From Maribacter litoralis (GTDB taxonomy: Bacteria > Bacteroidota > Bacteroidia > Flavobacteriales > Flavobacteriaceae): a stretch of DNA of 64,000 nucleotides. Position numbers and translations under genes: made by a program. Positions 34,137 through 42,511 of the stretch are shown here, piece by piece; position 1 is the stretch's first letter, and every line of letters starts with the position of its first letter. The notes beneath the pieces were generated by a model. The model saw only the letters and a list, made by a program, of their open reading frames with translations. It was not told where the DNA came from and made no database searches. The DNA lies in assembly GCF_003075045.1 (NCBI RefSeq), contig NZ_QCZD01000001.1, forward strand, positions 1,116,001 to 1,180,000. Direction: 5' to 3'.

Positions 34137-34573
34137 TTTTTTTTCGATGAACTATCAATTCGTATAAAATTATATACACCTTTTCCTTCTGCAATTAATT
34201 CATCATTTTGGAAGGCTTTCATTTTGGTCACAAGTATTCTATTTCCCAATCTAACAATTTTACCTTCTACAATTATAGATGATGCTTCTGCTCCTTTTAG
34301 ATAATCTATTCTTAAATCAATTGTTGCTAATTTATCGTCGAAAGATTTGAAATGAGTTCCGCCTGCAATTCCACCAACAGAGTCCATTATTGTTGCAATA
34401 ATTCCACCGTGCCACCTATTTTTTCTTATATCTCCAACAACTTCATCTCTGAAAGGAACACTAACTTTTACAAACCCTTTCTCTATGACTAACAATTTTA
34501 GCCCTAAAAATTTATGAACAGGAATATCTTTTTCAATTACTCGTTTAATGAACTCTTTGTTTGTCTCTATCAT
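34133..34573 (-). CDS. PaaI-type hotdog thioesterase
   Basis: A 146-residue hotdog-fold protein with the PaaI/thioesterase-superfamily pattern RKNRWHGGIIATIMDSVGGIAGGTHF and LATIDLRIDYLKGAE. The usual catalytic Asp/Glu is represented by the Asp of MDSVGG. It hydrolyses an acyl- or aryl-CoA; the substrate cannot be told. Its 3' end overlaps a decayed small gene, and the module is bracketed by the interspersed repeat pair, but this gene itself is intact. Confidence 0.85.
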   Translation of the reverse strand: MIETNKEFIKRVIEKDIPVHKFLGLKLLVIEKGFVKVSVPFRDEVVGDIRKNRWHGGIIATIMDSVGGIAGGTHFKSFDDKLATIDLRIDYLKGAEASSIIVEGKIVRLGNRILVTKMKAFQNDELIAEGKGVYNFIRIDSSSKKK

Positions 34574-34683
34574 TTCTTTCTGTCTAAACTTTTTTATGTG
34601 ATTAAATATAAAAGTCTTGTTTATAAGACTAGTTACGAGTTTTAAGCACTAAAGTTAACAAAAAAGCACAGATAGAAAAGTCT

Positions 34684-34740
34684 GTGAGGATTTCCGTAAG
34701 TAGCCTATAACCAAGCAATTAATTAAACTCGGCTTGTAAA
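34684..34740. repeat. Interspersed repeat, right copy
   Basis: Same orientation and about 85 percent similar by eye to 33246-33302. It lies upstream of the thioesterase gene, so the two copies delimit a 1.4-kb module. Confidence 0.6.
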
Positions 34741-34751
34741 ACGTTTTTTTT

Positions 34752-35780
34752 CTACTTAATAGTTTCAGCCATTAATAGTATTTCTTTATTAATTATTTCA
34801 GCATTTTCCTTTCTTGTAATTATGGAACCATGGTTAGCATCAATAATAAATTGCTTCCCATTAGTAGATAGTTCTTTCAATTCTTTTTGCATTTTAAACC
34901 ATATTTCAATTTGTTTATCTGGGTCTATGCCTTCACTTCTATACTTTTCCTTTTGAGATTCCTTATACTGTTCGGTTGCAGTAAAGACCAATACAGGTAA
35001 GGAATCTAAACTTTTAGTTTGACCTGCTCTAAAAAGAATTTTATTATTTATGTTATTTTCTTTAATGTATCTACGAAATACTTTTCCTGAATAAGCAGTA
35101 AGATTGTGAGAGCGAATATGGCAGTTTTTTGGTAAGCCATCATTCTCAGGTTCAGATTTAAATATTGTATTGTAAGCACCTGCTATTCCCATATCAGCAA
35201 GTATTGCAATAGTTTTTACTAGAACTATTTGACTTTTGCTAAACAACTCTTTTTGTGCTAATCGTTCCCATTGTTCAGGATGACTCGCATCTAAGAATAC
35301 CATTCCTTTTACTTCATAAGGATATAGGTCTCTGAATATTTGATTATAAGGACCACCCATAGAATGACCTGCTATTATATAGGGTGGCTTTTCGCCACTT
35401 TTTTCAAGTAATTGATGTAATTGATTGGCATAAAATTCTGGTGTAATATTGTCTTTGCTAGATTCGCTAAACCATTTTCCTTCTCTATCATAACGAATAA
35501 CTCGCAGTTTATTCTTCAACCCTTCTGCAATCCAATGCATCATATCTGTATTACCGCCTGCACCTGCTTCAAGAACAAGATTTGGTAAATCATTTTTTTT
35601 ACCTTCTGCTCTTATATGAAGTTTAGTTCCATTGACATCAACTAATTTTCCTGGCGGAACTGATTTTGAACCAAATAACCGGAAGCACAATCCTGATATA
35701 AATAGAAGAATTATTAGTCCAGCTAAAATTTTACCAATCAATTTGATTATTTTCAGTATTAATTTTATCGTAGTTTTCAT
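34752..35780 (-). CDS. Membrane-anchored alpha/beta hydrolase
   Basis: A 342-residue protein with an N-terminal membrane segment (about residues 12-34) and an alpha/beta-hydrolase fold. The nucleophile elbow is IIAGHSMGGPYNQIF (Ser near 142), the oxyanion region LEAGAGGNTDMMHWIAEG, an Asp in GMVFLDASHPEQW and a late His in FIIDANHGSIITR. It probably acts on small esters or lactones at the cell envelope. It is monocistronic, on the minus strand like its neighbours. Confidence 0.85.
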   Translation of the reverse strand: MKTTIKLILKIIKLIGKILAGLIILLFISGLCFRLFGSKSVPPGKLVDVNGTKLHIRAEGKKNDLPNLVLEAGAGGNTDMMHWIAEGLKNKLRVIRYDREGKWFSESSKDNITPEFYANQLHQLLEKSGEKPPYIIAGHSMGGPYNQIFRDLYPYEVKGMVFLDASHPEQWERLAQKELFSKSQIVLVKTIAILADMGIAGAYNTIFKSEPENDGLPKNCHIRSHNLTAYSGKVFRRYIKENNINNKILFRAGQTKSLDSLPVLVFTATEQYKESQKEKYRSEGIDPDKQIEIWFKMQKELKELSTNGKQFIIDANHGSIITRKENAEIINKEILLMAETIK

Positions 35781-35830
35781 GAATGTTTTATATGCGTCTT
35801 TGTTAGCTGTAGTGGTTTATGAATTACTTT

Positions 35831-36742
35831 TCAGTTAAACGCTTTTCTAAATTCCAAAGGTGTCAATTCGGTTTTTTTCTTGAACAGTTTTCCGAATGAT
35901 TGAGGATGTTCAAATCCTAATCCGTAGGCAATTTCATTGACAGATAATCCCGTTGTCGAAAGTTTTTCTTTTGCCAATTGAATTAACTTTTCGTGGATAA
36001 ATTCCTGCGTACTTTTTCCAGTCAATGTTTTTAGCAATCTACTCAAATAATTAGGTGATAGGTTTAACGAACTGGATATGCTCTTAACCGCAGGTAGTCC
36101 CCTAGTTATTAAATCTTCTCTTTTAAAATAGTCGTTTAAAAGATTTTCAAATTGTTCTAGTATGGTGTGATTGGATTTTTTTCGAGTGATAAACTGTCTT
36201 TGATAAAAACGTTCGGAATAGGTAAGCAACAACTCTAATTGAGAGATAATAACATCTTGACTAAATTTATCAATATTCGAGTTATATTCTTGATTGATGT
36301 TCTGAATAATGCCAGTAAGCATTGTTTCTTCCTTGTCAGATAGGTGTAACGCTTCCGTTAATTTGTAACCAAAATAGTCGTATTTTTTTATTTTGTTTGC
36401 TAATGCTGTATTCCATAAAAAATCGGGATGGAAAATAAGTAACCATCCTGTATGACTATATTCTAGACCTTGCTCTACCTCAATTCGTAAGGTTTGGTTT
36501 GGTGCAATGAATGCCAAAACACCTTCGTCAAAATCGTATTCTTGTTGGCCATATTTCATTTTACCATTGAAAACTTGCTTTAATGCGATGGAATAAAATC
36601 CATAAGTAATGCTTGAATTGGTGGCTATGTTCGTCCGTTTTATATCTTCAAAATTAACAACACTAACTAATGGATGTTGCGGTTTAGGCAACTCCATTAG
36701 TCTATGATATTCAGCAATGCTTTTTATATGAAGTATTGGCAT
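35831..36742 (-). CDS. AraC-family transcriptional regulator
   Basis: About 303 residues from the ATG at 36742 (MPILHIKSIAEYHRLMELPK); an in-frame ATG at 36796 would overlap the upstream gene and adds an unconserved leader. The N-terminal cupin-like sensor spans residues about 25-160 and the C-terminal double HTH about 200-300 (LSPNYLSRLLKTLTGKSTQEFIHEKL, LSVNEIAYGLGFEHPQSFGKLFKKKTELTPLEFR). It is the last gene of a four-gene oxidoreductase operon and probably controls it through 21-bp spaced half-sites upstream of 39315. Confidence 0.88.
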   Translation of the reverse strand: MPILHIKSIAEYHRLMELPKPQHPLVSVVNFEDIKRTNIATNSSITYGFYSIALKQVFNGKMKYGQQEYDFDEGVLAFIAPNQTLRIEVEQGLEYSHTGWLLIFHPDFLWNTALANKIKKYDYFGYKLTEALHLSDKEETMLTGIIQNINQEYNSNIDKFSQDVIISQLELLLTYSERFYQRQFITRKKSNHTILEQFENLLNDYFKREDLITRGLPAVKSISSSLNLSPNYLSRLLKTLTGKSTQEFIHEKLIQLAKEKLSTTGLSVNEIAYGLGFEHPQSFGKLFKKKTELTPLEFRKAFN

Positions 36743-36747
36743 TTTTT

Positions 36748-37488
36748 TTAAAAATTTATACCACCAGAAACCTCCAAGCGTTGGGCATTTACCCATTTGG
36801 CATCATCAGTACACAAAAACGCAACTACGCTTCCAATATCGTCTGGCAAACCAACTCTGCCAAGAGCGGATGTTGACGTAATATAATTATTTAAATCTGC
36901 ATTATCTCTAACAACGCCACCACCAAAGTCCGTTTCTATCGCACCTGGTGCAATTACATTGACTCTAATTTTTCTTTCTCCAAAAAATTTTGCCTGATAT
37001 TTTGTCAATGTTTCTATTCCACCTTTCATTGTTGCATAGGCAGAATAGCCAGGCGTTGTAAACCTCGCTAAACCTGAGGAAATATTTACAATACCACCAC
37101 CATTATTGAGTAGTGACGCTAATTTTTGAGTAAGAAAGAAAGGTGCATTTATGTGTATTTTGAACATATTTTCCAATTGAGCGTCTGTGATTTTGTCATA
37201 AGGTGCATAAACTCCAACGCCAGCATTATTGATTAAATAATCAAAGTGGGTAGTTTTAAATTTTGATTTCAAAATCGCTTTTATGTCGTCTTTGGATTTA
37301 TCAAAAATATTTGATGTAGTAACATCTAATTGTAAAGATGAAGCTTTGTTACCCATTGCTTCGATTTCGGAAACTACTTTATCTACTTCCTCTTGTTTGC
37401 TGTGATAGGTTAGTATCACATCCAATCCTTTTTTTGCTAATTCTAAAGCCATACTTTTTCCTAATCCACGGCTTCCGCCGGTTACCAA
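36748..37488 (-). CDS. Short-chain dehydrogenase/reductase with unusual start
   Basis: A classical SDR: GGSRGLGKSMA nucleotide loop, LINNAGVGVYAP, and the catalytic YSAYATMKGG with Tyr and Lys four residues apart, ending in WVNAQRLEVSGGINF. There is no ATG in frame before the nucleotide loop. TTG at 37488 would start inside the first beta strand; the frame is open to 37512, where ATA begins ISNKTKIALVTGG, the expected SDR N-terminus. Either a rare ATA start or a mutated ATG is likely. It lies between an NmrA-like gene and araC. Confidence 0.82.
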   Translation of the reverse strand: MVTGGSRGLGKSMALELAKKGLDVILTYHSKQEEVDKVVSEIEAMGNKASSLQLDVTTSNIFDKSKDDIKAILKSKFKTTHFDYLINNAGVGVYAPYDKITDAQLENMFKIHINAPFFLTQKLASLLNNGGGIVNISSGLARFTTPGYSAYATMKGGIETLTKYQAKFFGERKIRVNVIAPGAIETDFGGGVVRDNADLNNYITSTSALGRVGLPDDIGSVVAFLCTDDAKWVNAQRLEVSGGINF

Positions 37489-37532
37489 GGCAATTTTTGT
37501 TTTATTTGATATTTTTTAGTTTTTTAGTTCTT

Positions 37533-38435
37533 TTAGCTTTGGGCATTATAAACTTGGGCAAATTCCTTTGCGAAATCTTTCATTTTGACCTTACCCATTT
37601 CCATTGGTTTATTTAGGTTGTAATGTTCGTACAGTAAACCGCTGTTTATGGATGCACACATTTCTGTTAAACCTGCTGCAATTTTTGGTTGCATTCCCGC
37701 AGTTTCTAAACCATTTTGCATTTGTTCATCGGTAATGGTTAACCATTTCAAATCTGGGTTATCTGTTGCTTTACCTAAAATAACCGCCAATTCATTGTAA
37801 GTGAGTTCTTCACTAGCTACATAGCGTATTTTTCTTTCTGTAAGTGACGATGTGACTTCTTCCGTAATCGCTCTTGCAATATCTAATGGCGATACCCACG
37901 CATTAACAACTTCTCCACCAATATTAGATGCGATAAATCCGCTTGCTTTTGCCGTATGAGCTTGCGGTAATAAATTGTAATAAAATTCAGTTGGGCGAAT
38001 GTGTGTAATTGTAACATCTGAAGATAACTCGTTTAGAATGTTCTCTACGTGATGAGCGCCTCGAAGTATTCCATTTCCTTTATCCAAATGCCCTCCTATA
38101 GTACTTAAATTAACAACTTTTTTTACTCCTGTTTGTTTAATTGCTTGTGCGTAATTACTCCCTAGTCTACGATAGTAGCCTAATAAATCAAGGGTCTGGT
38201 CAAAATAGTTAGCAGGTGGAACCATAGAATATACAGCATCAGCACCTGTAAATGCTGAAGTAATAAAATCTAAATCCTCTAAAGAGCCAATTTCTGCAAT
38301 AGCTCCCATAGCTTCAATGTCTTTTTGTTTTTCAGAATTACTGCTTATAACCGTAACTGAATGTCCTTTTTGTACTAATTCTTGGGTTAGTGGTTTTCCA
38401 ATGTGACCCAACGAGCCTGTAAGTGTGATTTTCAT
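37533..38435 (-). CDS. NmrA-like NAD(P)-binding SDR
   Basis: A 300-residue extended/atypical SDR with GSLGHIGKPLTQELVQKGHSV at the N-terminus and downstream VVNLSTIGGHLDKGNGI, HIRPTEFYYNLLPQ, and YVASEELTYNELAVILGKA. NmrA-like proteins act as redox sensors or NAD(P)H-dependent quinone/aldehyde reductases. It belongs to the operon 39315-35831 and is 13 bp from its upstream paralogue. Confidence 0.85.
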   Translation of the reverse strand: MKITLTGSLGHIGKPLTQELVQKGHSVTVISSNSEKQKDIEAMGAIAEIGSLEDLDFITSAFTGADAVYSMVPPANYFDQTLDLLGYYRRLGSNYAQAIKQTGVKKVVNLSTIGGHLDKGNGILRGAHHVENILNELSSDVTITHIRPTEFYYNLLPQAHTAKASGFIASNIGGEVVNAWVSPLDIARAITEEVTSSLTERKIRYVASEELTYNELAVILGKATDNPDLKWLTITDEQMQNGLETAGMQPKIAAGLTEMCASINSGLLYEHYNLNKPMEMGKVKMKDFAKEFAQVYNAQS

Positions 38436-38448
38436 TTTTTTTAAATTT

Positions 38449-39315
38449 TTATAGATTGAATAATTGTTTTAATCCTTCTTTAAGAGCTATTGGCTTGCGT
38501 CCAAGCGCATTTTCCAATTCATTTGTTACTGTCGCTTCTTGTCCATTTTTGATATCGACATTAAAATCGACTATTTTTTGAACCATTGGTTCAGGCAAAC
38601 CTTTTTGCATCATATTGCTTTTAAAATCAGCTACTTCTACAGCATTGTATTTCACTTCTTTTCCTGACAGTTCTGTTAACGCTTTGGCAACATCATAGAA
38701 TGAATATGCTTCGTTGCCTGTAAATTTATAAGTTTGATTTTCGAATGGCTCATTTAACATAGCATTTGCCATTGCTTCTGCTTGTTCTTCTCGTAAGGCA
38801 AATGCTACCTTACCATTTCCTGCTGGCATAAAAATTCCTTTTTGAAAAACCTCTTGTCCAACAAAAACGGGAATGGTATCCATATATAAGGCATTTTGAA
38901 AAATAATGTAGTTTAAACCACTTTGTTTGATGTAATCTTCTGTGAGAAAATGTTCTTCCATCAGCTTGTTTGAAAGTCTTTCTCTATTGACTAAAGAACG
39001 ACTTGTATAGGCAATGTTCTTTACTTTCATTTTTTTTGCAGAATTCACAACATTCTTATGTTCTTGCATTCTGTCGCCTTGGTCGCCTGAAGAAATCAAT
39101 AACACAGTATCTACTCCGTTCATTGCCTTTTCAAGTGCTGTGGTGTCGTTGTAATCTCCTAAATATGCTTGAAATCCTTGTTTTTCTAATTCGGCTCGTT
39201 TTTCCTCCTTTCGAGTTATTACCGAAATTTGATTTGGTTGCATTTGTTTGAGTAGGCTTTTTATAAAAGCAGTACCTAAAATTCCTGTTGCTCCAGTAAC
39301 TAATATATTTTTCAT
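38449..39315 (-). CDS. NmrA-like SDR, quinone-reductase type
   Basis: A 288-residue protein with VTGATGILGTAFIKSLLK, then VDTVLLISSGDQGDRMQEHKNVVNSAKK and YTSRSLVNRERLSNKLMEEH, a layout like QOR2-type NAD(P)H:quinone oxidoreductases. It is first gene of a four-gene operon (two NmrA-like SDRs, a classical SDR and AraC). The leader contains GTCAAAT repeats. Confidence 0.86.
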   Translation of the reverse strand: MKNILVTGATGILGTAFIKSLLKQMQPNQISVITRKEEKRAELEKQGFQAYLGDYNDTTALEKAMNGVDTVLLISSGDQGDRMQEHKNVVNSAKKMKVKNIAYTSRSLVNRERLSNKLMEEHFLTEDYIKQSGLNYIIFQNALYMDTIPVFVGQEVFQKGIFMPAGNGKVAFALREEQAEAMANAMLNEPFENQTYKFTGNEAYSFYDVAKALTELSGKEVKYNAVEVADFKSNMMQKGLPEPMVQKIVDFNVDIKNGQEATVTNELENALGRKPIALKEGLKQLFNL

Positions 39316-39342
39316 TTTCTATTTGATTTATGAAGTACAAAG

Positions 39343-39409
39343 GTCAAATAGAAACAAGATATTTATGTAGTCAAATCTATCTTTATGTCAGCCAAATCGG
39401 ATATTTGAC
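39343..39409. promoter_or_regulatory. AraC-type half-sites upstream of the oxidoreductase operon
   Basis: AGTCAAATC (39369-39377) and AGCCAAATC (39390-39398) are direct repeats with starts exactly 21 bp apart, two helical turns, as AraC dimers need. Another GTCAAAT lies at 39343-39349 and an inverted ATTTGAC at 39403-39409. The operon encodes an AraC regulator, so autoregulation is likely. Confidence 0.55.
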
Positions 39410-39421
39410 TTTGGTTTGTCG

Positions 39422-39453
39422 GTTAGCACGAATTTTTTTTTATTACAGCTAAC
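39422..39453. terminator. Hairpin after the acyl-ACP thioesterase gene
   Basis: GTTAGC (39422-39427) and GCTAAC (39448-39453) enclose a T-rich loop, 31 bp past the minus-strand stop at 39484. A plausible terminator or part of an interspersed repeat. Confidence 0.4.
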
Positions 39454-39483
39454 GGTTAATATTGACGGTCGTTTTAATGCTGT

Positions 39484-40266
39484 TTATGTATTGTTGTGTG
39501 TTTGTGTTTCTATTTTCTTCCAAGTTGATTTAGCAGTTGCACAAACTTTATCAGTACCTTCTATTTTTATAGTGTGTATGAATGATTTATCCTTTGTATC
39601 CATTGCGTCATTTTTAGTCAAAGAAACAATTGATTGATTATAATGTGCTTCTGCAATGAATCTACCATCTATAGAGTACAAATAATAATTATCAATAATT
39701 TCGTCAGGAATCGACTCAATAACCCATTGTAAATATCTAATATTATTTAAGTGCTTATTAATATCAGTATCATATCTATTGACTTTAAAGTCCAGTTCAT
39801 AATCTGAGTTTTCAACTGCCTTAATTTTTTTAGAGATATTATAATCAATACTTTCTTCATTACAGAAAGACCATTTTGAAATTATATCTTCAAATATTTG
39901 AACTGGTCTTCTTTTAATAGTATCAAAAAAAATCCATAAGCCTTTGGCTCTTCCTATAATATTATTTTGTTCATCATATATTATATTTTCTCTAAAACCT
40001 TTAATGGTTGAGTATTTTGAGAGCCAAGTTGTAATGGTAATCTTTTCTTTATAACTGGGATATCGCTCCATTTGCATCAACCCAGAAATTAAAACCCAAC
40101 CAATATTCTGTTCTGCTAATTGATATAAACTATGGTTTATAGAATAACAATGTTCAGCAGCCGTTTCTTCCAATAGCGTTAAAATGGTGGTTGGCGATGC
40201 CACACCAAATTCATTCATTTCAAAATATCTGAGTTCAAATTGCTTATCGAAACGGTTTTTATTCAT
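39484..40266 (-). CDS. Acyl-ACP thioesterase (double hotdog)
   Basis: A 260-residue FatA/FatB-like thioesterase: FELRYFEMNEFGVASPTTILTLLEETAAEHC in the first hotdog, WLSKYSTIKGFRENIIYDE, and VNRYDTDINKHLNNIRYLQWVIESIP in the second, with the Asn/His typical of the active site (NKHLNN). It would release fatty acids from acyl-ACP. It is last gene of the operon starting at 44717, 14 bp after the esterase gene. Confidence 0.88.
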   Translation of the reverse strand: MNKNRFDKQFELRYFEMNEFGVASPTTILTLLEETAAEHCYSINHSLYQLAEQNIGWVLISGLMQMERYPSYKEKITITTWLSKYSTIKGFRENIIYDEQNNIIGRAKGLWIFFDTIKRRPVQIFEDIISKWSFCNEESIDYNISKKIKAVENSDYELDFKVNRYDTDINKHLNNIRYLQWVIESIPDEIIDNYYLYSIDGRFIAEAHYNQSIVSLTKNDAMDTKDKSFIHTIKIEGTDKVCATAKSTWKKIETQTHNNT

Positions 40267-40280
40267 TTTACACTTTTTCT

Positions 40281-41114
40281 TTATTTATGAAGGTCTATAA
40301 ATTCAGTGATCTCTTTGTAATGCTTGTTCCACGGAAATAAATATTGGCTCATCATCGGTATATGTTTTTTGGGGAGGAAATTTATCTTTACAGTGGGTTG
40401 ATATTTATTCAATTTTTTGACAAAGTCTTTATTTTGAGAAATTATGGAAGAAAAGGTTTTGCTGCCCACATATATATAGAACGGTGGTGTTTTTTCTGAT
40501 AAAAAATAAATAGGCGAAGCAACTTTCCAGTTGTTTTCATCCGCTGTCCAGGTAGTATTATAATGATGAAATGTGGTTGGAGGATTTTCTTTTAGTTCGG
40601 AATAGATATCTAATCCAGCCGCATCATTAAGGATGACGCCTTTAACCAAGTCTGTGTTTTTCAAATATTTGGGATTCGTACTAACTAGAGCAATCAAATG
40701 GCCTCCTGCTGAATGCCCCATTAAAAATATTTGATCGGGATTTCCACTGTATTTTTCAATATTATCATAAGTCCACTGAATAGCTTTTGCAACCTCTTTT
40801 GCCATTGTATCATAATTACCATCAGGGCTTAAAGTGTAATTAGGGATAACAGTTACAATATCTTTTTTAGCAAAATTGCGCCCCAGAAATCCGTAAATAT
40901 CTTTATTCCCTTCATCCCAATAACCACCGTGAATGAAAATAACAACTGGGTTGTTTTTAGATTTTGTAGGCTGGTACACATTTAATTCTGGAAAAGATTC
41001 CAATAAAGATTTAGAGCTTTTAAGATAAGAAAGGTCTCCTGTTTTTTTAGAAGCGCAACTGGCAAATAAAAAGATACAAAAGAGAGGTGCTATAATTCTG
41101 GATAGTTTGATCAT
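40281..41114 (-). CDS. Lipoprotein alpha/beta-hydrolase (esterase)
   Basis: About 277 residues from the ATG at 41114, chosen because it yields a clear lipoprotein signal (LFCIFLFASCASKK, acyl-Cys near residue 19); a longer in-frame start at 41180 would overlap the FNT gene. It has an HGGYWDEGNKDIYGFLG oxyanion motif, nucleophile FLMGHSAGGHLIAL and a His near KKHIPMMSQY. Resembles BD-FAE/kynurenine-formamidase-like esterases. Periplasmic or outer-membrane location is inferred from the lipobox. Confidence 0.85.
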   Translation of the reverse strand: MIKLSRIIAPLFCIFLFASCASKKTGDLSYLKSSKSLLESFPELNVYQPTKSKNNPVVIFIHGGYWDEGNKDIYGFLGRNFAKKDIVTVIPNYTLSPDGNYDTMAKEVAKAIQWTYDNIEKYSGNPDQIFLMGHSAGGHLIALVSTNPKYLKNTDLVKGVILNDAAGLDIYSELKENPPTTFHHYNTTWTADENNWKVASPIYFLSEKTPPFYIYVGSKTFSSIISQNKDFVKKLNKYQPTVKINFLPKKHIPMMSQYLFPWNKHYKEITEFIDLHK

Positions 41115-41163
41115 GTTATTATTTATAAATATATTTAGTTGAATTTTCCTGTAGTCTAAAAGT

Positions 41164-42015
41164 TCATTCTTTTTCTGCATAATTTGATTCGAATATTCGG
41201 TATTTAAAAAGCCCTACCACCACTGCGCCTCCAATTCCATTACCCAGCAATACCAGTATAAGAAACCACAGGTAGTCTAAAAAGGAAATGGTATCGGAAT
41301 GTAAGAAAGCTCCAAAGACCTCTATGTTTCCAACAATACTGTGGTGAAATCCCCCAAACCCTATAACTCCTGTAATCATTATTATAAGGAATACTCGGGT
41401 AAGAGAATTCATGGTACTGTTCAATAGCCAGGTTAATAACCCCATTAACCAGCCCGCTACTACCGCACTCATCAAAAGAACCCATGAATCCTGAGAGATA
41501 ACATGACTGCCTATCTCTACCATGGTTTCTTGCGTAAAAAGATTTAATTGTGGACCAAGGATACCGATGAAAACCGCGAATATTATGCCTCCTATAACAT
41601 TTCCTATAATAACAACGCTCCAAATACGTAACAACTCCCAAATAGTACGTTGCCCATTTAGTACTGGAAGAGCCAGGACAGAAGTCTGCTCGGTAAATAA
41701 AGCAGACTTGCCAAGAATGACCAGGATAAAGCCCACTGGATATACCACGCTAAAAAGTTTGAAAATAATATGAACTTCCAAAGTACCGCCTAATAAATAA
41801 TAGAGGGTACAGACAAGAAAATAACTGAAACCTATTTCAAGACCAGCAATAACAGCACTGAGAAACATTGCTTTATTTTTTATTTTGAATATCTCTTCTC
41901 CGTCGTGGATTACGCGACTTAGAATGTCGCTATATTTCTTGGCACCCCTTACTTCACTGGATTTTTTTTCCAGTTGTTGTTGGTATTTTTCTTGGTCTTT
42001 TTGTTCTGTTTTCAT
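41164..42015 (-). CDS. Formate/nitrite transporter (FNT) family channel
   Basis: A 283-residue polytopic protein of the FNT family, six membrane helices after a charged 40-residue cytoplasmic start. Family cues are the helix pair GLEIGFSYFLVCTLYYLLGG, LFTEQTSVLALPVLNGQ and WLMGLLTWLLNSTMNSLTRVF, and GFHHSIVGNIEVFGAFL, where His is the conserved pore residue. It likely conducts small monocarboxylates or nitrite. Located between DoxX and esterase genes. Confidence 0.88.
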   Translation of the reverse strand: MKTEQKDQEKYQQQLEKKSSEVRGAKKYSDILSRVIHDGEEIFKIKNKAMFLSAVIAGLEIGFSYFLVCTLYYLLGGTLEVHIIFKLFSVVYPVGFILVILGKSALFTEQTSVLALPVLNGQRTIWELLRIWSVVIIGNVIGGIIFAVFIGILGPQLNLFTQETMVEIGSHVISQDSWVLLMSAVVAGWLMGLLTWLLNSTMNSLTRVFLIIMITGVIGFGGFHHSIVGNIEVFGAFLHSDTISFLDYLWFLILVLLGNGIGGAVVVGLFKYRIFESNYAEKE

Positions 42016-42039
42016 TTGCCTTATTTAAGTAAAGAGGCT

Positions 42040-42465
42040 TTAATTATTTTTTTTTCTATAGAGTTTAAATACTCCGGTAGACCATAGAGCCCATAAAATT
42101 AGTATGGGTTGAAAAAATAGACGGATTAATCTTGCTCTATCAGAATTTAATAAACCAAAGGCATCTTTGCTATCCATATATTGGGCAATATTTCCAGGAA
42201 AGACTAAAATAAAAAATATAGCCAATGCCCATCCTAACCTTACTCGTTCGGTTTTCCAAAAAGCCAAACCAATACCTAATGCCATTTCTACTATTCCTGA
42301 TAGTATGACCACCAGGTCTTTACTTATTGGAATCCAATCAGGTACTTGAGATTGAAAGTCGATTCTATTAAAAGTAAGATGACTAAACCCCGCAAAAATC
42401 ATAAAAAGTGCCAATAGAATCCTAAAAATATTCTGTGTTACCGTTGTTTCTACTTGTTTATTCAT
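42040..42465 (-). CDS. DoxX-family membrane protein
   Basis: A 141-residue four-helix membrane protein: ILLALFMIFAGFSHLTF at the N-terminus, VVILSGIVEMALGIGLAFWK and a GWALAIFFILVFPGNIAQY core. This is the DoxX/DUF417-like pattern often found with detoxifying oxidoreductases. A second DoxX protein is encoded at 59693. It sits in the operon SDR-ALDH-DoxX-FNT-esterase-thioesterase. Confidence 0.8.
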   Translation of the reverse strand: MNKQVETTVTQNIFRILLALFMIFAGFSHLTFNRIDFQSQVPDWIPISKDLVVILSGIVEMALGIGLAFWKTERVRLGWALAIFFILVFPGNIAQYMDSKDAFGLLNSDRARLIRLFFQPILILWALWSTGVFKLYRKKNN

Positions 42466-42511
42466 AATTTTATCGTTCCCTATTATCCAACTATTTTAGT
42501 GTCTCAACCAC

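Noticed and set aside
39422-39453. Integron attC-like site from GTTAGC/GCTAAC arms
   Set aside because: The core does not fit GTTRRRY/RYYYAAC, there is no integron integrase in the window, and a terminator is simpler.
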